Positions 35,001-50,042 of a stretch of DNA of 64,000 nt are shown here, piece after piece. The stretch is from Lingula anatina (taxonomy: Eukaryota > Brachiopoda > Lingulata > Lingulida > Lingulidae): contig NW_019775907.1 of NCBI RefSeq assembly GCF_001039355.2, positions 4,039 to 68,038 on the forward strand, given 5' to 3'. Every line of letters starts with the position of its first letter. Position 1 is the first letter of the stretch. Under the pieces are notes generated by a model. That model worked only from the letters and a program-made list of their open reading frames with translations, did not search any database and had not been told where the DNA came from. Made by a program: the position numbers and the translations under genes.

Positions 35001-38000
35001 TATGATCAGTGAGAATAATTACTATTTAGTGCCGCGTTCTCTAATGAGAAATTATGGACGGCGAGACGTGCTAGTCGGACAATCTACCGGCTCAGTCCAT
35101 CATTGAAACGATTGTATCTATCCGTGAATTAGACTGAGGTTATTAAGATACAGTGCATTGCCGCCAAATCGTCCACCATGAGCGACAGGACTTTTTAAAT
35201 ATCGTGAATTTTCAACAAGGCGGCGAATTTCAGCATTTGGAAAAGAAATTTGGAAGAAATTTAGAAATAGCTTGCCCAGTAGCAAACCCCATCTCAGTTA
35301 TGATGAAATAAATCGAATGTTCAAATTCCATAAGCTTAACAGTATTAAGGAATCCCTAATATTGATAGTCTGTGAAATTGTCACTATATATTTTCATTTT
35401 TTTAGACAACACACAAAACATTTGTGGACCGAGTGAAGTCCTAAATGTTGTTGGTAAAGCAACGTTTCTTTGATTGAAGATGTAGTACATATAGCAGTCA
35501 CGCCAGTGTAGGCAAATGGACGAGAAGACCCATTCCTTTTAGCTTTTTTCTTTTGTTTTTATCTTGGTCGGCTGGTTGCTATCAAATGCGGCTATCAAAT
35601 GTGTTGCTATCAAATGCGGAGTTAATGCGACACAATACGGTGTTTTATATATAAAATAGCCACACAAATACACACGCACACACACGTCTCCTAATTTTAA
35701 TTCAGGTCAGCTAAAAGTTAAACATTATGATCTTCCACAATTTTCACTAGCATTCAAGCTGTAGATTTTTACATAATATATACTTTTTCAAAAAAAATAA
35801 ATAAATATTAATAATAATAAAAAGAAATACGCTAAACAAAGTGCAAAAAAGACCTGTGCCAAAAAAGATTATACAAGTAAAGGGGTTAAAAACAGAACGT
35901 TATTTGAATAAAACGAATCACAATTGAAAATACCTATTCGTTTTTGAAAGCATTTTATATTTTACTCTTTGAAATAATATTACAGATAAAGAACAAAATA
36001 AGTTAATTGTTTTCACAAAGTTCAAGTGTGACCTGTAACCCAGAAGTCAAGACAACGAGGCACAAACATCATCCTCGTGCTGCCCTCTATCGCTATAGTA
36101 TGTCCCCGTGATCATTGCATGTCAGCCAATCATTTTTTAAATTTCAAAACGGGATCGGTTATAAACGTCGGTCTTCCCCCTTTTGCAAATTTAAATACGC
36201 GTGACAAATATCTTTAAACAAATAATGGATACCGCGTTGTTTATATTTGTCTGACAAAGGAAAGAGTCGCATGGAAGTAAGTCCCCGAGAAAGTAGGCAG
36301 ACAAAATGGCTCCGGTTGTGTGCGGTTTGTACATTAGGAAGTGCTATGGCAGTGAGGCGGGTTCGAATCAGCATAAGAGAATATAAAATGTACATTAAGC
36401 GATGTTCGTGAATCATCTCAACTTCTATATTTCTGAGATGAATTTAAATTCATTATTTATTCTTTCGGAGAGAAATAAAAGAGAAAATGAAGAGCGAATT
36501 TTTCACAGCTGTGTTTACTTGAAGCGGAAATGAAAAAAGGCACGGCATTTGATAGTTTGAGTCTTTTTTTACCTTATTTTTTCATAATTTTTAACTCAAA
36601 ATAAACAGTTGAATTTGGACATGATTTGGATATTTTTTGTCATAGCAAAAGATATCATCGACAACTAACTACTGTGAATTAAAGCTCGGGTATGATTGAA
36701 AAGGGCAGAATAATTGATGCAGTGGTTGTATATGGTGGCATAAATGTGCACGATAAAATCAGAAGACAGTGAATCATCTAAATGTCATTTGCCCAATAAT
36801 CTTATATTGTTCTATTTGACACATATAAATGTAGTCTGAGAGATGTACTGACCAGCAAGCATAGGTGCCGCAACTGACACGGACTTAAATTTCTTTCTTC
36901 TAAGGATGGAAGAGGAGTCCGTATATGGGTAATGGAATATGAAAAAAAAACGCGTTATCATTACAAATATGGGATTCTATACCAAATGTCAATGAAGATA
37001 AATGAAAGCCGATTTTTTGGGTTATGATCCATTAAAATGTTGAAAATTCTTTTCGCGCGCACTTCATTCGTTTAACCAGTCTTCAAAGACTACGTGGAAA
37101 ACACGTTGGCCGAAAATTTTGGATTAGAACTGATTTTGACAGCCCTTTGGACACTTTTAACCTAGAGACCAACAATTTTTATCAATTCAAAACACTCTGA
37201 CTCTCTATCTAGAAAACATCGGTCCGACCAAAATTCTTAATGTCTCGATATAACGACCTTTGTGCCCGACTTCGTATTGTCACGTTAGATGTTTGAAACC
37301 AATCCTATACCATTGTTTTAAACATAAAATGTTTAAGTTATGGACCATCTAATGTCCGTCAATCACACACATTGTTTTTTAAGCTTAAAAATCGCACATT
37401 TTTTTGACATATCCAAAATAGTTTTTAAAATTGCGCTAACACTATTATAGGCCTTCAATACCAGTTAATTTTTGGTCCCATCTTCAATCTTGAAACACAC
37501 GTTCAAGCGAAATTTGATGCAATTTTGTTGAAAGCATTTCCAAGATGGCAGTTCAGTAAAAATGATCAAAAAGAAAGTGAACAAAATGTAATGAGGACAA
37601 TACAGTATCTTAGTGACCATCTTACCCGAAACTTGCTGCGCTCTGCCCTGCCATATACGCATTCCTTCCTTAGATATGTATCGCCACACGAAATAGCAAT
37701 ATGGCGCGAGGCTTGTCGAAAACTTGTTGCTTGTCTCTTTCCAAATTGCTTCTTCGCTTTCCAATTTCGCAACATCTTTTCAAAAGTGATGAGCCAAAAG
37801 ATAACTCTAGAGACTGTTGAAGAAACTCAATGTACTCCTTGTACTTTGAAAAGTTAATATTTTGAGACCTCTCTTCAAAAAAAGATTGCCTGGTTTTGCC
37901 TGGCTTTGGGAGGGTATGTGTGACGTGGCTCACTATCCATTTGATGAGTGAATATTAAAGAGGGATCGTGTCAAATATGCTCAAATGGATTTTGGGCTGA

Positions 38001-41000
38001 ACAGAAAGGGCAACTGCCACAGGGCGTATATATCAGACAAAAACTTCAAGAATAAACAAAAATCTGACAAAAACTGAACAGCCTGGTATGTTCTCTGATA
38101 ACGACGCAAAGATAGAGAAAGGAAACCAACGAACGACGCAAACTTTGATTTCATGGAATGGTCCCTGCATGTAATTGACATGATAAATTTGTATCAAAAT
38201 GACGTTGACCCACCGCTGAATCCTTAAAGTCGTTTGGTGAAAGGAAAAGAGTTTCAGGCGTAGAGAATGGGTAATGCCGGCCTGATTTATGACACGCTCA
38301 GGACCAGTTTTTCAAGATTTTTGTCACCACCCGAAAAGCGATTCTTCTAGTAAGAACATTTGTTTAAAATGAATTACGATTAAAAAATAAATTTTATTTT
38401 TTGAACATTCCATTTTACTTAATACAGTTCACCTTATTCCCAAAATAATAATAATAATAATAATAATTTTAATAATAATAATAATTTTAAAAAAGACACA
38501 AAAAAGGGACAATAATTCGTTAATCATAATTCCCTCGAGATAACCGTGGTAGATCGTAATCGACTTTGAATCTATTTCCCAGCGTCCGTTATAGTTCATA
38601 TTTTCATAATCATAGGGTGGAAGCGCTGATTTCAATCTGCACGATAGCGGAATATTTGGCAAATACCGATCTGACGTAGTAATACATCCGGTTGCATACC
38701 TCGGAAACATTACAAGACGGATTTCGTGATGGGTATCTTACTTTTGTTGGTCGGCAATAGACAAAGATATATTGATAAAATGTTAGAAAAGAAAGAGAAA
38801 TATTTGCTAGCAACTTTCATGTAGATCAAATTATAATAGACAAAGATATGCACCAAAATCCCATTGTACTACAGAATACAGGAATCTTAAGTTTTTAAAT
38901 ATATGCCCGAATACATAAAATGCGTGATCCGTTTTTGCTATAAAGTATTTGCTGTCAAAATATTTCATGTTACACGTGAATCATTTACATAATTCAGCTT
39001 GTAAAGGACATTTTCGAGAAGACTACAGAATTATGTAAATGTAGCCACTTTTTCAAGAAAATGTAAGAGTGAAGATGAATGTTTCCGTACATCATTCTTC
39101 GTGCACATAATACTAATAAGTCATTTTAAGACCAATCAACGATTTCCCTATTTACTGAAATCTTTCAAACTGTCTTGTCATTGAAAACATTGAAACTAGT
39201 GGTATGTAAGTCCCAGGCAAAGCATGCATTTCGGAATAGAGTTATCATCTAATTTAGAATTACACTTAATTCTATTTTAGACCCAGGAGGAACTTAATAG
39301 ACTTGCAAAATAATTATGTCTTTCTATAGATTTGAAAATAAAAGACCTTGTTCAAAGATTACTAAATAATTGTGATTCCATTTAATTTCTTCAGTGTAGT
39401 ACTTGCTAAAAATCAAAGCAATGAAGCATAGCACTAAATATGAAGGCTGGCGCTGTTTTGGTGACATATATGTAGCACCTATTAGGTCATGTTTCTATAA
39501 AAAAGCGCTTAAATAAATAAATAAATAAATAAATTTTATTTTGTATATTTATTTATCTTTATAATAGAAATAAATCTGTCTAAAAAACAAAATAAAATAA
39601 ACAAATAAAGAAAAAATGAATTTACAAGTGACAAAAAATGAAATGGACTTCCGGATTCTTATAACAACACAACTTTCTATATACAAACCGAGACATTTTT
39701 ATAACCCATTTAGTGATTTTTTTTTACTTTTTAAAATGTATCTTCGCTGTTTAATTTATTTGTTTACTTGGAAACGGTCTGCAGACTTTAACATACAATA
39801 CTGTTCTTATATGCTAATACTGTTAATGCATCCGATCATCCCATCGTACAAATCGTGGCTTTTTTTGTACCACATCGCGTGTTGGAGCAGGTAAAGCCCA
39901 CTGAAGTCTGTGAATGGGGAACTGTTTAGTCACTTTAAGAATGCTGCGGTCAAATTAACATAGACTTGCCAAGATATACAACATAGAAATATATGATTGT
40001 TCAAACGCAGTTCTTGTCGCATCGATCACCCAAACACGCGTACACGCACACGTAAACACGTGCACGCACACATACATACACACACACACGCGGCGTTACA
40101 TGTTAGTTTGTATACAATTATACACTGGCTTATACACTCGTCATCTCTCTCCCTCTTTCTCTCCCTCTCTCTCTCTCTCTCTCTCTCAAGCACAGGTGAT
40201 GCACGTTCCACTTATCTTCTATTATTTCGTTTGTTGCTGACCAATGCCCATTGGGCTACTCACATCGCCTTTCCCCTGAGTATACATATATGTTGTGTCA
40301 CAATTCAATAACAAATAAGGTTACACCTCTTACATACAGGATGAAATCCCTCGTTCATAAAGGAACAGATAAGCAATGAAATTCCGCGCCATAAAACATC
40401 GCCTTGGTTAATTTCGGAGGTTTCTAAGGGCGATGAAATAAATGAAGATTAATTTAAATAATAACGACCATTATCACACTGATTTCTACCTGTAGGACGG
40501 GAGAAAGGCGTGTCCCGGCATTTTAATGGTGCTCAGTTGACAGACTCGTGTGACCACAGGAAAGAAATGACGTAAATACACACATACCTTGAAAATGTAC
40601 AGGTGGAGAAAAGGGAAAACTAAAGTTTACATTTTTTGGAAGAAATTAATACGCCGCGGAATTATTCTCAGCAGGGAAATGTTCAGCACGACGAAATGTA
40701 TAAAATACCTCAGTGAATTAGTAAATTAGGAAAATAACTTAGAAGGGCCGAGCAAGCGAGTCTGTTAGATATGTAGATGAGGTAGACTGTCACGCATGAG
40801 ATGACCGGTCAAGTCAGGTGTTGAACAAGGAGGTTGACATCTAACTGTCGTCACTGTAAAGTTCCCCAATGACTCATTGTGACCGCTTCTACAAAGTTCA
40901 TGTCACATCTATACGCCGGACATTTCTCAAAAAAAATGTCTTTGTTTCTTTTTTTCTTCTTAATATTATCACGCAAACCGACTGTGCAAGACAACTTTTA

Positions 41001-41601
41001 ACACGTGATTTGGCAATTTTCCAGGAGTATTAAATTCATTATATATCATTTATATTTGATTACTTCATAGATATTTGAAAAAGATGCAACAGACATATCA
41101 GTAAGGCATTTGATGCCCCATGTATTTTGTAAAAGACTGAATTCAAATTAGTTACAGGAGTACTTGAGGAGAAACAGACTTCTGAGCTAATATGAGTTTT
41201 AACAGAGGACAGAGCCTCAGAGGAATACTTTGAGACGAAACCGGATTTTCTGCAAACGCTTCTGACCTACAGAATGTTGCTACAAAAGTAAACTTCTGAC
41301 ACAAGCAATAACAGATTTGTACCATTTAGCTATATATATTAAAAAAACAGCAAATAATCATTTGTCTCAAACACGACGTACAGGCCAATATATCCGACGA
41401 CGCCGTAACCAACAGAAGCTTACGTTACCAAGGTTATTATGCCATATAAACAGTGCGGAAATGTACATTCAAAGATCTGACCAATCATAGATGGCGAAAC
41501 GTGCGTGGCGGGAAGTGACCCTTGTCATGTTACAGTGTCCAGGATAGAGTGAACGACAGGGAAAGACATTACCCTATAATAACACGTACCAGCGTGCTAA
41601 C

Positions 41602-41646
<45 letters not shown>

Positions 41647-44215
41647 TGAAGCTTACATTTTGCATCACTGTTTACGGTGACCATGAATAAATCTCCATTA
41701 CAGTACGAGCGTGCACGCACACCCAATGTAAAAAAAATTCAACTTCATAATAAATGACCAATAAGTAAAACTTCAAAGCAAAAGCAAATAATTTCGATCT
41801 CAAAGGGAATCCATTATTTCTACTTTAGCAATCAGTAATTGACACTAAGAACAACCGTTAAAACACACTTACTCAACTACATATATTGAGAATAGAAACT
41901 GGTCTTCTAAGTTAATCAGAAATGCTTCTCATATTTACCCTTTATCTTTGGACCAACTGGTTTCGACCCATCCTGTGACTGTGACTATGTACAAGGCTCT
42001 AAATTTCGAAGTCAACGGGAGATCGCCGTCTTCCGAGGTCACATCAGTTACTCGGGCGTGTCAGGGACGCTTGGATAAAAGTTAACTGTCATTCGTGAAA
42101 AACATTCAACCAAGGCGACGAAATTTCGAGGAGTATGCTGTTCCGCCAGAATTTTCCCCTGAGGATTCATCACAGGTGGGCGTCATGACTTCCTTGCAAG
42201 AGGACAGTGGCGGTATGATGAAGCGACGTGCTTTCCAACCTGTATTCATGCGATTCCACTTCCATGGCGACTGCAGATAATGCCAACCGCAAAGGGGACA
42301 TTCTTTAACACACGTCCTTGGCCCCAAAAATGCAACAGTGTCCTCCCGTAAATATGTATACTAAAGAATAATAGATCATTAATCTTGTTCCGGGCCTAAA
42401 AGGTTGCAGCCGACGCCCTTCTAGTGGTTTGTTCATCGTGATGTTAGCCCACCTTACGGGTGACAGTATAAAATATGGCGGCTCACTGTTATCTGACTGG
42501 CTGGATCATTTTCTACCTTCTCGTCATGCATGCCGAACCGCTTTATCCTGTTCGCCCGGCCATTATTCCTCCGACTTAAAACCTCAAAAGTTGAATGAGT
42601 GAATGGAAGAATGCGGAGGGAAGGTCCCCGAGGTGTTTCTCCCCCAGGCCCACACCGCACTAATTGAAAGATGCCACAAGACGGATCTTCTTCTTCTCAA
42701 CAGAGCAATTTATTTTGCGTACTTATTACCCATCTGAATTATATCTATATGACACTACAGGAAGGCTGTAACAGGTTTGAAAGAAACATTGGTGATTTGT
42801 TATAGAAAATTGTCGTTAAAGGGCGGACGCGGGCGGACGCGTTAGTCAGTGACAGCGTGAAAAATGGCACTGTGTGACAATAGTCTTCGTAGAAAAAAGG
42901 GTGACTTTTATGTTATAGAGGGCGGAAATTAGGAGTTATCAAGAGTTTCAATTATTTTTGATGAAAAGAAGAGACCATGCTAATAATTTTGAGCCAATGA
43001 ATTATGGAAACAGTCACCAAATTATGAAATGCAAACTACCTATAGTTTTCAGCTGATAGGCTATATCGAAACACGGCGACATGTGCGTGGTGGGAAGAGA
43101 CTCTTGTCATGTTATTTATTAATCCTCTTAGCCAAGAAGTAAAAACAACATGAAGCTTCTTTTCACGTGAAGTGCGGTATATGTAGAAATGTGTCTGTAC
43201 GTGAATTCATGCGTCTTTTATCCTTGCACAGTAACAACACAATTCCCACTTTGTGTATTCTGACACATGCACCGTGGCTACCCTCTACCGGGACCACAGA
43301 GTGACTTTTCACTACATATTCACAGATATGTCTCTGGGAAAACTGGCTGTTATCCTCCGCACTGTGCATAACAGAAAATGTCCACATAATAATAATAACT
43401 GTGGACCTGTTAGAGGGTACACCGTAGCCATTGTAGCCTCCAAACCCACTGCAATCCTTATTGTGTCAAAAAGCCATAACCCTCTTCCCGTTTAGGAACT
43501 TTTCCATCACGAAGGAGCGACTCAAATTGTCTAATTTTTAACCCCTTCCTATCTCTGCCGCCAGCTGGTTTCTTTGATCTCGTAATACCGTATTTTCACC
43601 TCGCATTTCTCTGGGTTTCAGAAACCACAGAAATTTGCACTTTGTAAGAAACGATAGATCCATTGTTTTGCATACTGCTTTGAAGACTCTTCATAATATC
43701 ACTAGGGATCGCTTCATCACCAACTGTACTGTTATCTAGCTTCGGTTTGTTTGATATTACGACTTCGTGGAAAACTTCCGAAATCGTCAATATCGTTTCA
43801 TATAATGTTATGCCTGTATTGCACTAAAAATATCTTAGCAAATAAATAAATAAATAAATAAATAACAGACAAAAATAATTTTAAAAAGTTGTAAAATTAA
43901 ACATCTGCATGTCACGTGTACTCCTAATACTGGACACAGCGGCATAACACACATATACCAAATTTGTTACAGTCGCAATATTCGCTATTACAATATCAAA
44001 TTTTGGGCATAGAAATTTACGTTCTTTCTGCTTAACGGTCACGTTACAATACCCACGTTTCAAGATATATCACAATGAGGATTCAATGTTATTTAAGATA
44101 TATCACATAGATGGTAACGTTACGACATATATCACATAAAAACTGCGCGTGCGTGCGTGCGTGCTTGGGTGTTTTATTAATCTATCTTTCTATTATTTCT
44201 TCTTGTTATGACATT

Positions 44216-44254
<39 letters not shown>

Positions 44255-45573
44255 TTTCAAAACCTCCAAAATGATTTTAAATAATTGAAGTAAAATTTTA
44301 TCGCATTACTGTGCTTCTATTCGGGCTATAAGTCATCAAACTTTCAATGCGTTTCAATACATAAGGGTACCAGACGTTGTAAAAACTGACATTGTATCAA
44401 AATGATGAAAGAAGATGCCTCAAGTATGTTAATTATGATAATATAAAGGCCTACCTTTCACTCTAAAAATACATAAATAGAAATTAATTGCATTAAATGA
44501 GATCTAGCGCATATTTAGTAACATTTTCGAGCAAATGCAAAATGCAGTGGCTGTGACGGCCTGCAGTTGGTGACACCTCCAAAGCAATTTAATACTTCAT
44601 AATTTACTAGATTCAAAAAGTGTTTAGAAAACGCCAGAGGAGTCTGTACAGAGTGTATTTCGAGCGTGAGTAGTTTCACTGATGTTCTCTTACCTGTAGA
44701 TAACTATATAGTTCGGACAGCTGAACTTCACGTCTTTCACGACTGAATATTGCTCTCAAATATCATTTCCATCAACACATGCCATAAATTCAAATCTGGG
44801 TTCCATATTAAAATGACATTCCTCTTTTCGAGCAAATGGTCGAAGTGGGTCCTTTCAAATGCCATAAATCCATTTTTCCATTCAGTTTTTTCAGGATGCC
44901 GGGGCGTAGTACTCCAGGTAGAAGACACAATACATCTTGCTGTTTTCCAGCGTTGACATGATAAGATGGCGTTGACAGCAGAATTTAGCGGCACTCTGAC
45001 CGTTTTAGGCTCTAGACGGTTCATTTTACCTCAGACGAAAGGGACAAATTCCAGAAAAATGTGGCGGTGAAATATGCCGGTTCCCTTTCAAGTGTAATCG
45101 CACGGTTCTAACCCAGGTTTCTAAGCTTGTTTTACATGTTTTCTTAACCCTTTCTTCTACTACCGTTATTGTTGCAAATTTGTTTTCAGGAGCGGGGCTC
45201 TGTATTGTTGTGTTGGCAAACAGTGGATATTATTGTTCGACATTAAAAGAAAAGAAAAGGCACAATCGGCTGACCTCGAGTCAAGTGCCAATGTCCCAAT
45301 AGCACGAGATGGGGCAACCAACGCTACACTTACGAAAGGCGATATTTCACTCAAATATTGGAGACAAAAATGTCCCCATACTCTGCAAAATCACTGTGCT
45401 GTCACTAAGTTTCAGTCGAGTTGTTGTAAACGTCACACATCTCCATTTGTATTCCAACATTCAGATTTGGGAGGAAAGGGGGGGGGGCACGTGTCTTCTC
45501 CTCCTTAGCTTTGGAGGTTCCACCTTCTCTCCCTTCTCCGCCCCCCACCCAAAAAAATAAACAAATAAACAAA

Positions 45574-45604
<31 letters not shown>

Positions 45605-47002
45605 ACGGATGAAACGAGACAAAATAGACTACTATTTCCATCCCCGTTTCTTGCGTATCTTTATACACTTGTCCACCCCCGTACCCAACGAACATGTGAA
45701 CAGTAAAAGTGTACTCGTCTGCCGCTTTAATTCTTTCTCCATATACCCCCCTCTCCCCTAGCAATATCCTCCATCCCCTGTATGAACATTAAAAGTCGCG
45801 AATGTCAGTGGGCGTTCGTACTCTGTTACAGCCCTCTCAGCTGATATCAAAAACATTCCGTCGCGGTTTTCTCGATACAAAACGCGGCGGCGAACGAAAG
45901 GTGGTTTAGAACTATTCACTGAAACAACAAACAGTACACGTCTAACGGAAAGTAAATATGCGAATTAGAGACCTTGTAACAAAGTAAAGCCAAGCCGTTT
46001 TATGTTAAGTTATTATTACACGTCGCATAACACACTTCACATTAAACAAACAAGCATTGAGATTCGAAAAGTCGGGGCAGAAAAACGTGAACTTAGAGAA
46101 AATTAACTGGGTTTGGATGCCGCAAAATGAAAGAAAAAATTCCTTGCCAATTCAAACGTCTTCCTGCGGGTAATTATGTTTGCTGAGATGGAAATCGGTT
46201 TGAAGTTCGCCAATTTGGATTTCTCGTTACTCAGGTGTCCTAAGCTTTTCTGTTTATGTCACACTGATTTTTTCAACTAAATGATAAGCCTACATTTAGT
46301 AGGGTACCTTATGTTCATGTACAGCAAGTACGAACTGATAATTATACAATGTGTCACAAAGCTGCTGAATGCACAGAAAAAAAAAACCGAAAGACTTCTT
46401 TCTATGGCCATTAAGACTTGCAGTCGAAGTTACGCTTCGTTCCTATTTCGAAATTTATTGCATATCGCGCGAAGTCTTCGAGAAAGAAGATCAGAAAATG
46501 TTCAGTGAACTGTGGGGGGTGGGTAGAACACAAGCAATGTCGTCTGACGAGTTGCTATAAGGCAAAAACGCAAGACTTCCGTAATCTTTGTAGAAAAATA
46601 AATAAATAAATAAATAAATATAATAAATAAATTTAGCTGCCCTTGGTGAATTTGTCCATTAAACGTTTTAATCTTGTTTCCTTGATGGGAGATCAAGCGA
46701 GATCTTAACCAGATTGATTTTTCCTGATCACAAGTTAGAGTGGAAAGTCAACAGCCACTGAGATTATTCTAAAGCAGTTTCAAAGGAATCCTATAGTCCA
46801 AGATCTAAGGTCTATATAACATTTGTAACTCGATAACATTTTGTATTTAGTTGAATAACTTATCAAAATTATCCCTTGGGTACACAATTTTTCATAGTCT
46901 ACGATTTAATAAAAAGATAAATAAAACTGTCGGAGAATATTGTAGATCTATACGTTAAAATATGGGATTCACATGGAGAAAAAATGCATAAAAAGATTTA
47001 AA

Positions 47003-47081
<79 letters not shown>

Positions 47082-47258
47082 CCCTATATATATATATAGT
47101 TTATTGATAAGAATATATGAATCACATTATGAAACTAGAAAAGCACTCCGAGAGCGCAGACCTCCGACAAGGCAGCAATTTTTTATTATTATTGATTATT
47201 GATTATTGATTGATTATTGATCCGGATCACCACCAAAAACTAATCATCTGTTCCTTGG
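32041..47258. other. 15-kb CpG-rich intergenic region, no supported gene
   Basis: Short open frames occur on both strands but none shows a known domain, splice-joined partner or codon pattern that convinces me. Simple repeats: (AAT)n near 38444-38490, AAAT repeats near 39510-39535, (CT)n at 40143-40188, (CA)n at 41609-41643, (TTTA)n at 44215-44257, (AAAT)n at 45555-45604 and 46597-46632, and (AT)n at about 47010-47095. A related ~40-bp sequence (TGCGTGG.GGGAAG.GAC.CTTGTCATG) occurs at about 41500-41535 and 43083-43118. CpG is frequent across the region, unlike the gene bodies on either side. Confidence 0.6.
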
Positions 47259-48195
47259 CATTGATATATTCTTTTGTATGCCCTTTCCCTCTTGGACCCC
47301 TGCTTATCAAGACTGTTCGTATGGTCATACAGTACCCAGGGCAATTCCACAGTCGACATTTCAAATGGCAAACACTGCTCAAAACTCAAACCGTCAAGGT
47401 GTGAACCGCTCTGGATCTCTTCGTGCTCTATAACGCCATAGGTGAAGTCAAACGTAACCTCAGTGTAAATCAAAATGAAAAAAAAAAGCACTTGAGTTCA
47501 TATAGCTAGGAACACTGTAGGCAGGCTTATCAATAAAAGCGACCGAAGTTAAGATGATTCAGTCACATCACCCGTAAACGGCTATATGCAGAAAAAGATG
47601 GCATCTTCTTGGCGGAATTATTTGCCAAATATGTTTTTCTTTTCTCAAAATTTGCATCATCGCAATTGCGCATGCTAGAATGGAAAGCGCACCCGTCTTT
47701 ACACATTTGAACGTTTTTTAACGCTTTCCTCTTCATAGGGGCTTGCTTAAAGTAAAACCGTCCGAAAGAATTTCTCACTGACTGACGGTAAAAAAAAAAA
47801 AAAAAAAAGCCATCAATTTAGGAACGCTTCGATCCTGGTTGTTAGACAAGGTTTAGTGGACATGATGAACTTCAATGTTCATGGGTAGACCATGTTCGGG
47901 ACCTGGCTCGAGAAGAAATGCGGCACCCCGATTGTCGATCGTAATTGCAGATATCTTCGTGAAGATATCCAAACTGGCCTTCTCCGTGAGAAGGTAAAGA
48001 TTTCCATTTGATCCCTCGTTTCGTAGCCAAGTTAGTCTGGCTCCGTGGTACCTCCGCCGTCTTGGACGCAGGTAGACAGTTGTACGCGGGTTCGAGTTCA
48101 AGAATGCAATTCTAACTTTTTTTGCCAGAAACCATTTTCAAAAATTGCCTTTGATTACTATAAGAGCCTTTGATTACTATAAGAGGAAACTCGTA

Positions 48196-48432
48196 GGTAC
48201 GGAGGGTGGGCGGGTCAGTCACGGCGCAGTCGGTAGCGTGTCTGGCTGCAAAAAACAAATGCAAAGCCGTCATCAAACATGGTGACGTAGAGTCACGGGT
48301 TCGAATCCCAGATGACGCACATCAGTCCACCACAACATCGACGTCGAACTGGCCATGGGACCGGAAAGCCACAGGAACGAATGCAGGCTATCGTGGGTCC
48401 GCGCAAATTACCTTTTGCATCATTAATAAAAT
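48196..48432 (+). mobile_element. tRNA-derived SINE-like module, unit 1
   Basis: An A-box-like CGGCGCAGTCGGTAGCG (about 48222-48237) and a perfect B box GGTTCGAATCC (48298-48308) lie about 61 bp apart, the arrangement of an internal RNA polymerase III promoter of tRNA origin. The tail ends in an A-rich CATTAATAAAA. It cannot fold as a functional tRNA: the spacing is too long and no acceptor stem pairs. Boundaries are approximate because the module repeats only with its host unit. Confidence 0.7.
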
Positions 48433-49797
48433 AGTTGTTGTTACAGAGATGCATCTATGAAGATCTTACATCTTTTTTTAGTAGATTTATTTCTTAACGA
48501 TATATACGGCGATTTGATATGAACCTTTTGCATAAAAAAACGGTATTGTTTACAATAAGTGATCAATTTGACATCAACTTTTGCAGGTCATTATCATCAA
48601 GTCTGCACCGTCAATGACACTTCCTTTCTCTTCACTTAAAAGTCCTTAAAATGGTGCTGACGAGGGGAAGCTCATTGAACTTTGAACTCTTTTTTTTTTC
48701 AGGTACGTGACGGATCAAACTTGGATTGAGTCAATTGCTGACTCGATATGGCGCCGTGCATGTCATACTGCCCTTTCATCAAAAAGTGCTATCTTCTCGG
48801 TGGTAAATCTGCAAGAAAAGTTTTCATTTTTTCAAAATTCGCGTTGCCGCTATTGCTTTACCTATTCATACATTCTTTTGTATGCCCTTTCCCTCTTGGA
48901 CCCCTGCTTATGAAGACTGTTCGTATGGTCATACAGTACCCGGGGCAATTCCACAGTCGACATTTCAAATGGCAAACAATGCTCAAAACTCAAACCGTCA
49001 AGGTGTGAACCGCTCTGGACCTCTTCGTGCTCTATAACGCCATAGGTGAAGTCAAACGTAACCTCAGTGTAAATCAAAATGAAAATAAAAGCACTTGAAT
49101 TCATATAGCTAGGAACACTGTAGGCAGGCTTATCAATAAAAGCGACCGAAGTTAAAATGATTCAGTAACTTTCCCGGTATCGCACCACGTCACATCACCC
49201 GTAAACCGCTATCAGCAGAAAAAGATGGCATCTTCTTGGCGGAATTATTTGCCAAATATGTTTTTTTTCTCAGAATTTGCATCGTCACAATTGTGCATGC
49301 TAGAATGGAAAGCGCACCAATTTTCTTTTACATATTTGAATGTTTCTTAACGCTTTCCTCTTCATAGGGGCTTGCTTAAACAAAAACCAACCCAAAGAAT
49401 TTCTCGCTGACTGACAGTAAAAAGAAAGCCATCAATGTAGGAACGCTTCGATCCAGGTTGTTAAACAAGGTTTAGTGGACATGATGAACTTCAATGTTCA
49501 TGGGTAGACCATGTTCGGGACCTGGCGTCCGTCGGGAAGAAATGCGGCACCCCGACTGTCGATCGTAATTGCAGGTATCTTCGTAAAGATATCCAAACTG
49601 GCCTTCTTCGTGAGAAGATAAAGATTTTCATTTGATCACTCGTTCCGTAGCCGAGTAAGTCTGGCTCCGTGGTACCTCCGCCGTCTTGGACGCAGGTAGA
49701 CAGTTGTACGCGAGTTCGAGTTCGCGAATGCAACTCCAACTTTTTTTTGCCAGATATCATTTTCAAAAATTGCCTTTGATTACTATAAGAGGAAACT

Positions 49798-50042
49798 CGT
49801 AGGTACGGAGGGTGGGCGGGTCAGTCACGGCGCAGTCGGTAGCGTGGCTGGCTGCAAAATACAAATGCAAAGCCGTCATCAAACATGGTGACGTAGAGTC
49901 ACGGGTTCGAATCCCAGATGACGCATGTCAGTCCATCACAGCATCGATGTCGACCTGGCCGTGGATTCGGGAAGCCACACGAACGAATGCAGGCTATCGT
50001 GGGTCCACGCAAATTACCTTTTTTGCATCATTAATAAAAAAC
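49798..50042 (+). mobile_element. tRNA-derived SINE-like module, unit 2
   Basis: Same structure as in unit 1, with the A-box-like element at about 49828-49843 and B box GGTTCGAATCC at 49904-49914. Both boxes are unchanged from unit 1 although flanking bases differ. Confidence 0.7.

Noticed and set aside
36340-36375. B-box-like GGTTCGAATC near 36355
   Set aside because: No convincing A box at the right distance and no repeat partner seen.
37465-37933. Several overlapping frames of 70-110 codons on both strands
   Set aside because: No domain, no conserved motif, and equal length on opposite strands.
42095-42280. Plus-strand frame with an exon-like look (NFEEYAVPPEFSPEDSSQ then GTGGGC)
   Set aside because: It lacks an ATG, has no linked exon, and an antisense frame of equal length exists.
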